Virus record (IMG/VR): IMGVR_UViG_3300031364_000002
Span: 1-57,662 of that record
Reading direction: 5' to 3' (one strand)
From: a virus
DNA: 57,662 bases
The notes beneath the pieces are model-generated. The model was given only the letters and a program-made list of their open reading frames with translations, made no database searches and was not told the DNA's origin. Shown here piece after piece: positions 17,333-25,539 of this stretch. The translations under genes and the position numbers were made by a program. Position 1 is the first letter of the stretch. Every line of letters begins with the position of its first letter.

Positions 17333-17461
17333 TCCGTGTCTCGGTTGGCAATTGTTTCTGATTTCACGTCTTTTGTATATAATATAGTACCAACTCAAAA
17401 AAAAGTCTAGTACCAAAATAAATTGAGCTTTATAGCGTCCTCCTACCCAATCTTTTTTCCT

Positions 17462-17626
17462 CCAAAGGTATAGTTTTACCACCCATATCTAGTGGTGTCT
17501 TAAATCACCGTTATTTGGCTCAGTAAATCCTTATATAGTAGGTAGATAGGTACTACGTACCTATTACTACACTGTATATAGAGGGGAGTACACTATATAT
17601 AGTGGTTTATGGTGGAAAAATAATGG
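17462..17626 (-). promoter_or_regulatory. Repeat A, copy 1: duplicated upstream element
   Basis: This 165-bp non-coding block is the reverse complement of 43761-43925 with three mismatches. Both copies point towards their downstream operon. It contains a 14-bp palindrome (CACTATATATAGTG, 17591-17604), a dyad TAGGTA-N5-TACCTA (17547-17563) and TAAAACTATA near its downstream end. No good sigma-70 pair was found in it, so an activated or phage-specific promoter, an operator cluster or an origin are the options. Confidence 0.85.
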
Positions 17627-17652
17627 GTTTTCAATAGTAGTTATTCATTTTT

Positions 17653-17829
17653 CTATCCCATCCGCATCTCTTTTCCCTCAGCTCCCGGTTTGAGGGGAAA
17701 ATGTTTCCTCTTTTCTGACACTACTGCTACCCGGTTCGTATTCTCATTAAGCTCTATAGTCACTCGCCCAAACTGGATATGCTCAGCTTCCTCTTGGATG
17801 TATTTCATCAGATTGTCATTTATTTTCAT
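17653..17829 (-). CDS. Small DUF2292-like protein (58 aa)
   Basis: A 58-residue protein with the pattern IQ...I.FGRVTIEL followed by NTNRVAVVSEKRK. This resembles the small DUF2292 group (a short helix followed by a beta hairpin) of unknown function. The ATG at 17829 lies after AAGGAAGGGG and immediately follows the Mu F-like gene. The stop is 27 bases before repeat A. It is the last gene of the packaging transcript on this strand. Confidence 0.65.
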   Translation of the reverse strand: MKINDNLMKYIQEEAEHIQFGRVTIELNENTNRVAVVSEKRKHFPLKPGAEGKEMRMG

Positions 17830-17844
17830 AGCAGTACCCCTTCC

Positions 17845-18942
17845 TTATTCCACCCATCTACCATATTTATTTTGTTTCATCCCATGATCCTTAGCCCACT
17901 CAGGGAAACTCTTATACTCAAATATCTCATATTTACCAGTTGATGGATTTTTCCCCCTCCTCACTGAGGGTTCAATACCAGAAACTTTTTCCCCTACACT
18001 ACACCGGCAATTAACATTCTGAGCAGCAGAACTAAACCCCCCAGGCCACATTGCTTCCTCCCCGTCCGGAGCAGTGAAAGGTTCATCAATTCCCCGTTCC
18101 TGTCCATCAAGTCCCTGATGCTCTGACCGAGTATTTGTATCGAGAGTAGATATCCAAAATCGAATGATATCTACTCCCTGATTGGAAGCCCATTTTTCCG
18201 CCGAATAATTCCCGGCGTTTAGGTTCCTGGTTCCCTCCGTCCGGACAATATTCATAGCAGATGCCTTGGCCCCAGAATAATGAGTAACTCCGTCAACAGT
18301 TGCTTGGGATCCAATTACTTTTTTAATATCCTTGGCTATTTTTGTATAACTCTCTCCCCGCTGAAATCCAGAGGAAAGAATTTGCCTTATTTTCTGAAGT
18401 TCCAACTGGCGGTTATTAACCAATAAATCTGTCAGGGTTCCGTTTTTAGGAGTATAAGCCCTCAAACTTCCCCATGTTTTTTGTATTTTCTCCCTGGCAG
18501 ACTTAGATATTTCTGTCCAAACATCCTCTGTCCCATAAACACTCCATTCCATCAGCCAGGGATTCATAATGGAATAGGAAAGTTTTACCGGTAAATCGTC
18601 AGCCAGCCAGGTAAAGGTATATTGTTGTCTATAAAAATTATTAGAGTTAGCCAGCTTCTGTGATTCCTGAAGGAGATATCCAGCCTTCAACGAATATCCA
18701 GTATAAGCCGCTTCAATCTGCCTTTGTAATTTATTAAGCCGATCAAACTCAATCATTACATTGTAATAATCTGCTGGATCTGTTGTACTCAAATATTTTT
18801 TATACACCTTTTGTAACTGAGCAGATATATCCTTGTAGGCATTATCATATTCTTTCATCATATCTTTGGCCAATTTATTCATCTCTGCTTCAGTAAGTTT
18901 GTATCCTTCTGAGGTAAAATCATCCCAGTTTTTTATAGACAT
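17845..18942 (-). CDS. Mu F-like / SPP1 gp7-type head morphogenesis protein
   Basis: The protein has 365 residues. The C-terminal region contains the family signature with conserved Cys residues and an HQGLDGQ motif (about 265-320, ending FSSAAQNVNCRCSVG). The helical N-terminal half is typical. Members are minor head proteins carried inside the capsid and bound to the portal. It overlaps the portal gene stop, in the usual portal-gp7 order. Confidence 0.85.
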   Translation of the reverse strand: MSIKNWDDFTSEGYKLTEAEMNKLAKDMMKEYDNAYKDISAQLQKVYKKYLSTTDPADYYNVMIEFDRLNKLQRQIEAAYTGYSLKAGYLLQESQKLANSNNFYRQQYTFTWLADDLPVKLSYSIMNPWLMEWSVYGTEDVWTEISKSAREKIQKTWGSLRAYTPKNGTLTDLLVNNRQLELQKIRQILSSGFQRGESYTKIAKDIKKVIGSQATVDGVTHYSGAKASAMNIVRTEGTRNLNAGNYSAEKWASNQGVDIIRFWISTLDTNTRSEHQGLDGQERGIDEPFTAPDGEEAMWPGGFSSAAQNVNCRCSVGEKVSGIEPSVRRGKNPSTGKYEIFEYKSFPEWAKDHGMKQNKYGRWVE

Positions 18943-20438
18943 TATTTTAACCTGTCAAGTGTACCGGAATCTTTTTCCGGTATACCCACCCGCTCCCTTT
19001 GATACTCTTTTCTCCCCTCCATCTCAGACTTGAATGAGTCAGTAGTTCCAGCCAACCCCATTTTTCTGAGGAGGTTAAAAGCAGCTTTGGGGGAGAGTTT
19101 TCCCTCATCAAGAGCAAGTTGAATATCATCAAGTGCATCAACTGTTTGCTTTACTACCTGGATGGAATTCTCTGCTCCCTCTCCCTCAATCTCCGTCTCA
19201 ATATTATACCCACTCTCAAACCGACTCTGCCGAACCTCCTGGGGAGCGTATACCCCATATTTCATATAAATTTCATCGGTCTTGGCCTGGGTCTGTCGAT
19301 TGTCTACAATCTCTTTTTGAGTAGGCTCTTTTAGGGGATTAAAAGTGAAAGTCACCTCATTCTCGCTTCCCCCCTGGGGCTGGGCAATCAAATCTATAAG
19401 AGTCTGCAAGCAGGGGCGCAGCTGAGTCTCCTGTTTCACATGCACTTTACTATAATAATTTTCTAAATCTGAATCTCCCGTAGCATTCATTCCCGCTGGA
19501 CTTCTACCAAACAACCTAGTAACTGGAATTTCAGCTACAGCTGATAAAAACATCATAAACCGATCAATAAGATCAGAGAGCCCAGCCACTGACACCGAGT
19601 TCCTTCCGAACTCCTCCCCATCAGCCAGAAATACAGCATTAATCAAACTTTTACTGGCAGCCATAATATCCATTCTCTGATAAATAGCCTTCTCATTATT
19701 ATTGGCCAATAGCTCAAGTAAATTTTTAAGTTTATAGACTGCCACTGCAAACTCAAGAGTCAGCTGAGTTACTCCCTGTTCCATTGCTCCAAAATTACTG
19801 AGCCTCTCATACACAGGCTGAAGGGCAGAAATCCCCCAATAGCGATAAGTAAAAGAAAGAGCTGTCCCTTCCACATCTGGAATCCATTCTCCCATTATTT
19901 TCAAACATCGAGAAGTGTGAACTCTTAAATAACCACCTCTGAGTTTTCTGATTCGGTATACCTCTATATCTTCAAAATATGGACTGGAGGGATCCTCATT
20001 AAGATCAGAAACATCGGTCTCAATTCTACTGGCAGGATATACCTTTAATCCTGTAACCCCACGAATATTTTTTCCCAACGGTTTTTCCAAATCCTTTACC
20101 CCATCATCAACTAGCATCAAAATTAAACAACCACGATACAACCTGGACATAGACAAAGCCTTATTGAAAACAGATTGAGCCTTCAGATATTGGAGCTGTT
20201 TTTTTACATATTCATCAGCGTCATCATTAATGGTTATCCACATACGTGTCATATCTTCCGGAAAAGAATTCACAATCTTCCTCCCAAGCCCCTCCCCAAT
20301 ATAAAGACTACTCAGCTCCTGATCACTCATAAATTTATATGTACCCCAATGAGTATCTTCAGTAGCATCCCCCCGGGAACCAATGCCTTTAAGTAGATTC
20401 CTCCATCCATCCATTCTCTCTTCAGGATTTCGTATCAT
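18942..20438 (-). CDS. Portal protein (DUF1073-like)
   Basis: The protein has about 498 residues. Features of the DUF1073 portal group are the N-terminal WRNLLKGIGSRGDATEDTHWG, LGRKIVNSFPEDMTRMWI (about 50-65) and AEIPVTRLFGRSPAGMNATGDSDLENYY (about 320-345). It forms the dodecameric DNA channel at the capsid vertex. The ATG at 20438 is chosen because AGGAAGGAG lies seven bases upstream; an ATG at 20495 has none and would overlap a zinc protein. The Mu F-like gene overlaps its stop. Confidence 0.85.
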   Translation of the reverse strand: MIRNPEERMDGWRNLLKGIGSRGDATEDTHWGTYKFMSDQELSSLYIGEGLGRKIVNSFPEDMTRMWITINDDADEYVKKQLQYLKAQSVFNKALSMSRLYRGCLILMLVDDGVKDLEKPLGKNIRGVTGLKVYPASRIETDVSDLNEDPSSPYFEDIEVYRIRKLRGGYLRVHTSRCLKIMGEWIPDVEGTALSFTYRYWGISALQPVYERLSNFGAMEQGVTQLTLEFAVAVYKLKNLLELLANNNEKAIYQRMDIMAASKSLINAVFLADGEEFGRNSVSVAGLSDLIDRFMMFLSAVAEIPVTRLFGRSPAGMNATGDSDLENYYSKVHVKQETQLRPCLQTLIDLIAQPQGGSENEVTFTFNPLKEPTQKEIVDNRQTQAKTDEIYMKYGVYAPQEVRQSRFESGYNIETEIEGEGAENSIQVVKQTVDALDDIQLALDEGKLSPKAAFNLLRKMGLAGTTDSFKSEMEGRKEYQRERVGIPEKDSGTLDRLK

Positions 20439-20565
20439 CAGAACGCTCCTTCCTCTTTGACCAGTAAAAATTACATTTTCGACATTCATACACATTATTC
20501 TTATGAATGCATTGGGAACACTCCCCCTCTTTAATTCTAACTATTTTTGTATCATCCTTTTTCAT
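20422..20565 (-). CDS. Small zinc-ribbon protein between terminase and portal
   Basis: A 47-residue protein with two CxxC pairs (Cys16/Cys19 and Cys28/Cys31) separated by eight residues, then WSKRKERSDDTKS. It likely binds one zinc ion. Its ATG lies two bases after the terminase stop and its 3' end overlaps the portal start by 17 bases, a tight packing that supports real coding. Similar tiny zinc proteins beside terminases exist, but a function is not known to me. Confidence 0.65.
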   Translation of the reverse strand: MKKDDTKIVRIKEGECSQCIHKNNVYECRKCNFYWSKRKERSDDTKS

Positions 20566-20567
20566 AA

Positions 20568-22070
20568 TTACCAACTGTACAATAATTTTGGATCGTACTC
20601 AGCCACCCCACTATGCTCATACACTCCTGTTAAACAATCCGGAGCGTCGTCATGATCATTGGCTCGAAATAATCGCTTGAAATAAAGGAGGGCTGTAGCA
20701 AACTCTGGCCATCGGCTTACCCAATTTATAGGAAATAAAATATTTCTCTGAACTGCTGGTGAATTTGTTAAAATTCGGGATTCTTTATTTCCTCCCTGAA
20801 AAAACCAATTAATGACAATTTTTCCCTTAGTTAACCTATCCACAGCTCGGGCAAATCCACGCCCACCATTATTACTTTCAACATCCCCCTCCTTAACCTT
20901 CCATTTGATCAAAATCTGAGCAAGCTCTGGCTCTGTTATCTCCTGGGGTTCTTGGGTGTAATACACCTCAAGCACATACACCACTCCATCAAGTCCCACT
21001 CCATAAATAATTGCACATAGGAAATCTTTTCCGGTATCAGCAGTATCTACATAAAATGATAATTTTTTAAACTTCGGAATTTCCGTATAAGTGCTAAAAT
21101 GGGAATACAACAACCCCTCAAGTGGACGGGGATCCCCCTGATATAAACTCCCAAACTTTTCAGGATCTCTTTCCCGAGCTCTTTCCAGATCCTTCAATCG
21201 GTGCATCTCTGGCCAAAGTGCCTCTCCAGCCTTTCTGGGATCTATAATACTCGGGGGGCCTGTTTTAATAGCCTCAAAATTAATTTTGTACCAAGCATCT
21301 TCCTCCGGGCTATCCAACTGACGTAAATCCTCAATAGGAATAATAGTTTCCTTCCCAGAGAGATACCCCACAAGATCCCCTGCATTCCACCTGGTAAATA
21401 CTATTAGCTGTTTTGAATTATTATGTAGACGAGTAGTCACCACAGATTCGTACCAATCTATTACTGCAGCACGAACCACAGGACTATTACCCTCAGCATA
21501 ATCTTTATACAAATCATCAAGGTCTGCAAAATCAACTTTATCCCCTGTAAGTGGACCACCTCTACCCACAGCTTTAAAACTTCCGCCATGATCCACAATC
21601 TCAAACTCTTCCGTATTCCTCAAATAATTGCCCTCTGCTGTATAAGCCACCCTGGATCTATTGAGTTTTGTCATAGGAAAAATTTTCCGGTATTCTTTTG
21701 TGTCGATAATTCGCTGCACTACCCGATTAAATTTACGAGCAAAAGTGGCTGAATAAGAGCACAAAGCAATTTTCAACTCTGGATCCTTACCTAACATGTA
21801 GGATGGGAGACGCCTAGATGACCCCTCACTTTTACCATGCTGTGGGGGCATAGTAACTATCAATTTAGTTAAATTTCCTTCAGCAAATTTTTGTAGTATG
21901 GAATAATAAACTTGGTGAAACCAAGCAGGTTTAAAAGCTGGAAAAGTGTAATGGGTGAAATCAAGCAGATACCGTCGAGATAGAATTATCCGAGCAATAT
22001 CTGGATCAGGATTCAGGGCATCTACTTGCCTTGATAATTGCTCTGAGTGCTTTGTCCGATAGGTGCTCAT
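20568..22070 (-). CDS. terL: Terminase large subunit
   Basis: The protein has 500 residues and is the ATP-driven DNA packaging motor and nuclease. The Walker A-like motif is MPPQHGKS (residues 74-81), the acidic Walker B region is near residue 180 (KVDFADLDDLY), and the C-terminal RNase H-like nuclease begins at YVDTADTGKD (about 345). The start overlaps the small terminase gene by 65 bases, so the genes are coupled. The packaging mode (headful or cos) cannot be decided, although the circular assembly would fit headful packaging. Confidence 0.95.
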   Translation of the reverse strand: MSTYRTKHSEQLSRQVDALNPDPDIARIILSRRYLLDFTHYTFPAFKPAWFHQVYYSILQKFAEGNLTKLIVTMPPQHGKSEGSSRRLPSYMLGKDPELKIALCSYSATFARKFNRVVQRIIDTKEYRKIFPMTKLNRSRVAYTAEGNYLRNTEEFEIVDHGGSFKAVGRGGPLTGDKVDFADLDDLYKDYAEGNSPVVRAAVIDWYESVVTTRLHNNSKQLIVFTRWNAGDLVGYLSGKETIIPIEDLRQLDSPEEDAWYKINFEAIKTGPPSIIDPRKAGEALWPEMHRLKDLERARERDPEKFGSLYQGDPRPLEGLLYSHFSTYTEIPKFKKLSFYVDTADTGKDFLCAIIYGVGLDGVVYVLEVYYTQEPQEITEPELAQILIKWKVKEGDVESNNGGRGFARAVDRLTKGKIVINWFFQGGNKESRILTNSPAVQRNILFPINWVSRWPEFATALLYFKRLFRANDHDDAPDCLTGVYEHSGVAEYDPKLLYSW

Positions 22071-22740
22071 AGTCTATACCCACTTCTTTCCCCTCTTTGT
22101 TAAGAGTTTTGAAGAGAATTTCCATTCTGTCTGAGGCAAATAATCCCGGAACTAATTTTTGAAGCTGCTCCCTGGCCCGATCCCGGTTGACCAATTTAAT
22201 AAAAATAGTAGTAACATCAGCTTCTTTTCCGTGTTTGCGGGTTTCTATCCCCTCTACACAACATCTATATTTGGGAGGGATTTGATCCCAAGAGGAAAAC
22301 GCCGGGGATCCATCTGGATTAACAAACATTTGAGGATCATAAGTGGCCTGAACTACGAGCTGATCAATAATGGACTGCTGTACATCCTCACGGACTTTGC
22401 TTTCCATATCAGCTCTGATCTTTAAAATAGCCTCATGCACACGAGCTTTCCTGTAGAGTCTGTCCCCACCACAATAAAGTGAGTCCTGCGATATTTCCCT
22501 ATCTACTATTAGCTTACCTTTGCTGCTCACTTTTACACTACAATAAGCTCGGCGGTAGGCATCGCTTTTATTCCCCCCATTATAGCAATAATACCAAGCA
22601 AAAGCTCTCTCTTTTAATCCCAAATTCCTTACTATGTCCCCATTTTTCCCCCCATTGACAATATCTTTTATACTATCTAGGTAGGGAGTGAGCTTTTTTA
22701 TAGCTAGAGGGGATAATTCAATTTCTCTTAGTCCGTCCAT
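22006..22740 (-). CDS. terS: Terminase small subunit
   Basis: The protein has 244 residues. The region from about 45 (LKERAFAWYYCYNGGNKSDAYRRAYC) has the helix-turn-helix pattern of terminase_2-type small subunits that bind the packaging site, followed by helical oligomerisation sequence. It is adjacent to and overlaps terL. A near-consensus promoter lies so close upstream that the predicted transcript would begin about three bases before the ATG, with no ribosome binding site visible. The mRNA may be leaderless. Confidence 0.85.
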   Translation of the reverse strand: MDGLREIELSPLAIKKLTPYLDSIKDIVNGGKNGDIVRNLGLKERAFAWYYCYNGGNKSDAYRRAYCSVKVSSKGKLIVDREISQDSLYCGGDRLYRKARVHEAILKIRADMESKVREDVQQSIIDQLVVQATYDPQMFVNPDGSPAFSSWDQIPPKYRCCVEGIETRKHGKEADVTTIFIKLVNRDRAREQLQKLVPGLFASDRMEILFKTLNKEGKEVGIDYEHLSDKALRAIIKASRCPES

Positions 22741-22749
22741 AATATTTAT

Positions 22750-22778
22750 ATTATAGGACTAAATAAAAAATAAGTAAA
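22750..22778 (-). promoter_or_regulatory. Sigma-70-type promoter for the packaging operon
   Basis: On the minus strand TTTACT (22773-22778) and TATAAT (22750-22755) are 17 bp apart. The -10 is perfect and the -35 matches four of six positions. It lies just downstream of a strong terminator and upstream of terS, so it would start the late packaging transcript. The expected start point is about 22743. Confidence 0.7.
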
Positions 22779-22784
22779 TAGCAC

Positions 22785-22832
22785 AAAAAAGGGGGGCTTG
22801 GCGAAAAGGAGATAGAAACCCCAAGCACCCCC
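22785..22832 (-). terminator. Intrinsic terminator ending the small-gene cassette
   Basis: On the minus strand a GC-rich stem (GGGGG..GCTTGG pairing with CCAAGCCCCCC) is followed by six T (22785-22790). It would stop transcription from the early-type cassette at 22989-27451 before the terminase promoter. Between it and the first cassette gene (22833-22988) only a doubtful 29-codon frame is visible. Confidence 0.8.
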
Positions 22833-22988
22833 ACAAGAATTATATAGGAAAAACTTTCCTATAGTATTTTTTTTAATCAAAACCACTCATCACCAAAATA
22901 GTCCCGGTCCAATTCGTTCGATATTTTCCACCTTCTTTGCCCCCTCTTCAACAGCCTGTCTGAATTGTTTCATGCCCATTATTAATTT

Positions 22989-23180
22989 TCATGGTATTTC
23001 CTCCTCAATACAGGGGAGTTCCCAAAAATCACTTATTGCTTCTCTTGTTTCACGATTAAAATCAACACAGGCCTCTCTCACTTTTTTTGAATTGCTTGGA
23101 TATTCTCTAGTTCTCCGACAAAATTTTTCCAAACTCAGATACAAATTTATCTGTAGCTTCTCAATATTTTCAAATAACAT
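22989..23180 (-). CDS. Hypothetical small protein (63 aa)
   Basis: A charged, mainly helical protein of 63 residues (LFENIEKLQINLYLSLEKF, then a Glu-rich end). It is the last credible gene of the minus-strand small-gene cassette. No domain or conserved motif is recognised. Coding is supported mainly by operon position and the lack of a better frame. Confidence 0.45.
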   Translation of the reverse strand: MLFENIEKLQINLYLSLEKFCRRTREYPSNSKKVREACVDFNRETREAISDFWELPCIEEEIP

Positions 23181-23229
23181 TTAAAACCCCCATAATCTAA
23201 AATTAAAAGAGATAGCAGCCAGCATCTAC

Positions 23230-23565
23230 TTAATATTTATCTATTGTTTTCCCATTATCATTCATCAGATAAACCGAACCAGCCGCACAGGCAAGCCTGA
23301 ATTGATCACCCTTATTGTTAGTAAACTCCACCAGAGAAAAATACAGACGATCTTCAACACACCAGGATTTATCAAACATTCTATCAAAATGTTCTGTCAT
23401 GTTGATGGCAGTACCAGTGCCTCCTTCATACCAAAGCATCCCAGTTGCTTTTTCAAAATAATGTTTGTTTGATATGAATGAAGTTATCATCAAGTTTGAA
23501 ATATTCTCAAAATATTTCCATGTTCCAATTTCTTCTTTCCCACAAATTCCAATCTTTAAAACCAT
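23230..23565 (-). CDS. Hypothetical protein (111 aa)
   Basis: A protein of 111 residues with mixed alpha/beta character and two regions of interest: KIGICGKEEIGTWKYFE and the end AAGSVYLMNDNGKTIDKY. It has a good AGGAGG upstream. No family is recognised. It is in a run of short genes that resembles phage early (host-takeover) genes, but no specific role can be given. The 160 bases before it hold no convincing gene. Confidence 0.55.
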   Translation of the reverse strand: MVLKIGICGKEEIGTWKYFENISNLMITSFISNKHYFEKATGMLWYEGGTGTAINMTEHFDRMFDKSWCVEDRLYFSLVEFTNNKGDQFRLACAAGSVYLMNDNGKTIDKY

Positions 23566-23727
23566 TTCTTCCTCCTACTACTACTTCTTTATACTGGCTG
23601 CTATCCCAACAATTTGAATTTATATACCAAAACATAAACAATTAGTATTATCAATAAAATAATAATTATACTTTTTTTCTCTCCATTTCGATTATCCGCC
23701 CTCCCCTAAAATTCTTACCGCCTCCAT

Positions 23728-23973
23728 TTAATCTATACATTTTTTTATGAACTGGATTAAATCGACTGAAATGTTTTTGTTTGGATCTATACCAGTTCCG
23801 TTGCATGCTGGACAATCATATACACATTCACATGGATATTCTGAACATTGAGCTTCAGGGTCTTCTAATAAACCACTGCCACCGCATTCAGGGCAATCAT
23901 AGAACCTTTTCTCGACATCATTCTTGTGTGCCTCTTTTATTTTCTGTTCAATCCATTCTCTGGTCATTTTCAT
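23728..23973 (-). CDS. Small DnaJ-type zinc-finger protein
   Basis: The protein has 81 residues. After a charged helix it has two DnaJ-like zinc repeats: CPECGGSG and CPACNGTG, separated by a Cys-containing linker (CSEYPCEC). In DnaJ these bind zinc and substrate. Here there is no J domain, so it may act as a standalone zinc protein. Small proteins with this zinc repeat are frequent in phages. Function is unknown. Confidence 0.65.
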   Translation of the reverse strand: MKMTREWIEQKIKEAHKNDVEKRFYDCPECGGSGLLEDPEAQCSEYPCECVYDCPACNGTGIDPNKNISVDLIQFIKKCID

Positions 23974-24002
23974 TCCTCCATTAACTGAATATCAAGACGC
24001 TT

Positions 24003-24251
24003 CTATACAGATTTTGGTTCCGGAAGTTCAAGAAAGTCGTGGACTGAGATATATTCATTTGAATGGTTTTTGAAGTATTTATAATAAATTCCAGTCCTTA
24101 CTATTCTTTTTTCTATGTATATGTATACAAATTCACCCCAATTGCGTAAGACGCCACCATAAGCAACACCAAGATTCCTTGCTTTTTTAGAAACGGCTTC
24201 TTTCTCTTCATCCGTAAATGCAAACAGTTTATAGTCCTTCATATTTTCCAC
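24003..24251 (-). CDS. Hypothetical small protein (82 aa)
   Basis: A protein of 82 residues with many aromatic residues (WGEFVYIYIEKR, IYYKYFKN) and a short C-terminal extension. It overlaps the start region of the next upstream gene by 13 bases. No family recognised. It is probably one of the small early-type genes. Confidence 0.5.
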   Translation of the reverse strand: MENMKDYKLFAFTDEEKEAVSKKARNLGVAYGGVLRNWGEFVYIYIEKRIVRTGIYYKYFKNHSNEYISVHDFLELPEPKSV

Positions 24252-24544
24252 TCCTTGACGATATTAACGATTCCCCAAGCCGCTGTGCTCCGATCTTCTG
24301 GTGTCTCGGCATTATACCAACAATGATAAACGCCTCCATCCATACAACAATCCCCGGTGGTGGCAAGCGGGCAACCAGTACAGGCATACTCAAAAAACAA
24401 CTCACAGAGAGGGCATTTGAGCTCCAAGTCTTTTATTTTTTCATAGAGTATTTTCGGTAATTCATATTTCCTGCGTATCTCTGGATGTTCCGCAAGATAC
24501 GTCCAGACCTCAATAGTTAATTCTTTCGATTCTTTTTCAGTCAT
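24239..24544 (-). CDS. Cys-rich zinc-binding protein (101 aa)
   Basis: The protein has 101 residues. The central part contains at least seven Cys in CPLCELFFEYACTGCPLA and GDCC, consistent with a zinc or iron-sulfur site. The later segment (GVYHCWYNAETPEDRSTAA) is rich in aromatic residues. Similar Cys-rich small proteins are common in phages and have no firm function. N-terminal MTEKE is shared with the gene starting at 25175. Confidence 0.6.
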   Translation of the reverse strand: MTEKESKELTIEVWTYLAEHPEIRRKYELPKILYEKIKDLELKCPLCELFFEYACTGCPLATTGDCCMDGGVYHCWYNAETPEDRSTAAWGIVNIVKEWKI

Positions 24545-24547
24545 TCT

Positions 24548-24817
24548 TTACTCCTTGCTCTTATCTTTACGAGCAGCCTCATAGATGCAATCCATCCTCC
24601 ACCCGAACCACTCCTCAACCTGGTCCTTTGACTCCTTTAGATATGATCCAGTTCGTTTTCGATATTCCTTGATTAGTGGTATCTTGATATTATCATTACC
24701 ACTCAGGAGGATATCAACTCCCATCTTTTTCAAATCCTCATATAGACACCTACTGGCTCCGTTCGTTCGATGTGCCTCAATAACCACCTCAATTCCGAAA
24801 ATGTTTATTGTCATCAT
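24548..24817 (-). CDS. Hypothetical protein (89 aa)
   Basis: A protein of 89 residues with a short beta start (TINIFGIEVVIEAH) and a charged helical C-terminus (SKDQVEEWFGWRMDCIYEAARK). It overlaps the upstream gene by about 29 bases. No known family. Coding is supported by the tight packing of genes and by the absence of stops. Confidence 0.5.
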   Translation of the reverse strand: MMTINIFGIEVVIEAHRTNGASRCLYEDLKKMGVDILLSGNDNIKIPLIKEYRKRTGSYLKESKDQVEEWFGWRMDCIYEAARKDKSKE

Positions 24818-25175
24818 TACTCTCCTCTTCTATCCTAATTTGTTCCAACATTTTGTGATAATAAAACTCAAAAACGTTGTCTTGGTACTCAGACCCCTCA
24901 TGACGCCAACCACCATCCAATCCAAAATAAAACACAGTGATTCCATCAAACCCTAACCAATAAGAATATTCCCCAGAACCAACCTTATAGGATAACCCCC
25001 CATTCCATGAGTCACATTGGAGAAAAGTTCCCTCATCAGGAAATCTAAATATTTCCCATGAGCCATGTTTCTTGGGGAAACTATTACAATTCTCACGGAA
25101 TAGATCCCGCAATTTGCGTTCTGATTCCGTAATGTGTGCTCGGCAAGACCCCATCTGTGCTTCTTTTTCAGTCAT
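24789..25175 (-). CDS. Hypothetical protein (128 aa)
   Basis: A protein of 128 residues, acidic at the end. It starts with MTEKEAQMGSCRAH and has a central aromatic-rich, probably beta region (GEYSYWLGFDGITVFYFGLDGGW). The end is Asp/Glu/Asn-rich. No family is recognised. A GAGAGGATAG-type site lies upstream of the ATG. It is in the small-gene cassette led by promoter B1. Confidence 0.55.
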   Translation of the reverse strand: MTEKEAQMGSCRAHITESERKLRDLFRENCNSFPKKHGSWEIFRFPDEGTFLQCDSWNGGLSYKVGSGEYSYWLGFDGITVFYFGLDGGWRHEGSEYQDNVFEFYYHKMLEQIRIEEESNDDNKHFRN

Positions 25176-25197
25176 TTTTCTATCCTCTCAGGTTTTC

Positions 25198-25470
25198 TCA
25201 GCTGGGTGAATTTTCTTTATATCCTAAACAGCGGGAACAATCAGAACAGTGGAAACAATCAGAACAGTGGAAACAGCGGAAACAGCGGGAACAGTCAAAA
25301 CAACAGGAACAGCGGAAACAGTGGAAACAGCGGAAACAGCGGGAACAGTCACAGCAATTAGAGCAATTGATCATAGTTTTAGACAATTCTACTGCCTCTG
25401 TTTTCGTGAATTTATCACAGTCCCATTTATTATTATTTTTATCAGTCCAATACCCATCAATTTTTTTCAT
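25198..25470 (-). CDS. Protein with Cys at every third residue (Cys-x-x repeat)
   Basis: The protein has 90 residues; the ATG at 25470 is chosen because AGAGGAG lies upstream. After an N-terminal part (DGYWTDKNNNKWDCDKFTK) come residues 36-81 with a strict three-residue period: Cys is at 36, 39, 42 and so on to 81 (16 in register, with extra Cys at 40 and 56). The other positions are mostly Ser/Phe then Arg/His/Asp. The DNA shows the matching 9-base repeats. It may bind several metal ions or form a beta-helical fibre. I do not recognise a defined family. Confidence 0.7.
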   Translation of the reverse strand: MKKIDGYWTDKNNNKWDCDKFTKTEAVELSKTMINCSNCCDCSRCFRCFHCFRCSCCFDCSRCFRCFHCSDCFHCSDCSRCLGYKENSPS

Positions 25471-25514
25471 CTCTTTTCTCCTCTTGCCGGACTCGTGATC
25501 GGCGCTGTTGTTTA

Positions 25515-25532
25515 ATGCCGCTATGGCGGCAT
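25515..25532 (-). other. Intergenic GC-rich hairpin
   Basis: A perfect seven-base-pair stem with a four-base loop (ATGCCGC/GCGGCAT) between the Cys-repeat gene and the next upstream gene, just after its stop (TAGATGAC follows). A nearly identical hairpin follows the next gene at 25906-25923. It lacks a T-run, so it may protect mRNA ends or be a processing site rather than a terminator. Confidence 0.65.
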
Positions 25533-25539
25533 ATGTCAT

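Noticed and set aside
22890-22990. 29-codon minus-strand frame before the cassette terminator
   Set aside because: No good ribosome site and no conserved pattern; it may be a remnant.
23600-23727. Hydrophobic frame on the minus strand (Ile/Leu/Val-rich)
   Set aside because: It looks like a membrane peptide but no start codon exists in frame before the hydrophobic stretch.
25230-25360. Short regularly spaced repeats that look like a CRISPR array
   Set aside because: The unit is only 9 bases with no spacers, and it encodes the cysteine triplet repeat of the gene at 25198-25470.
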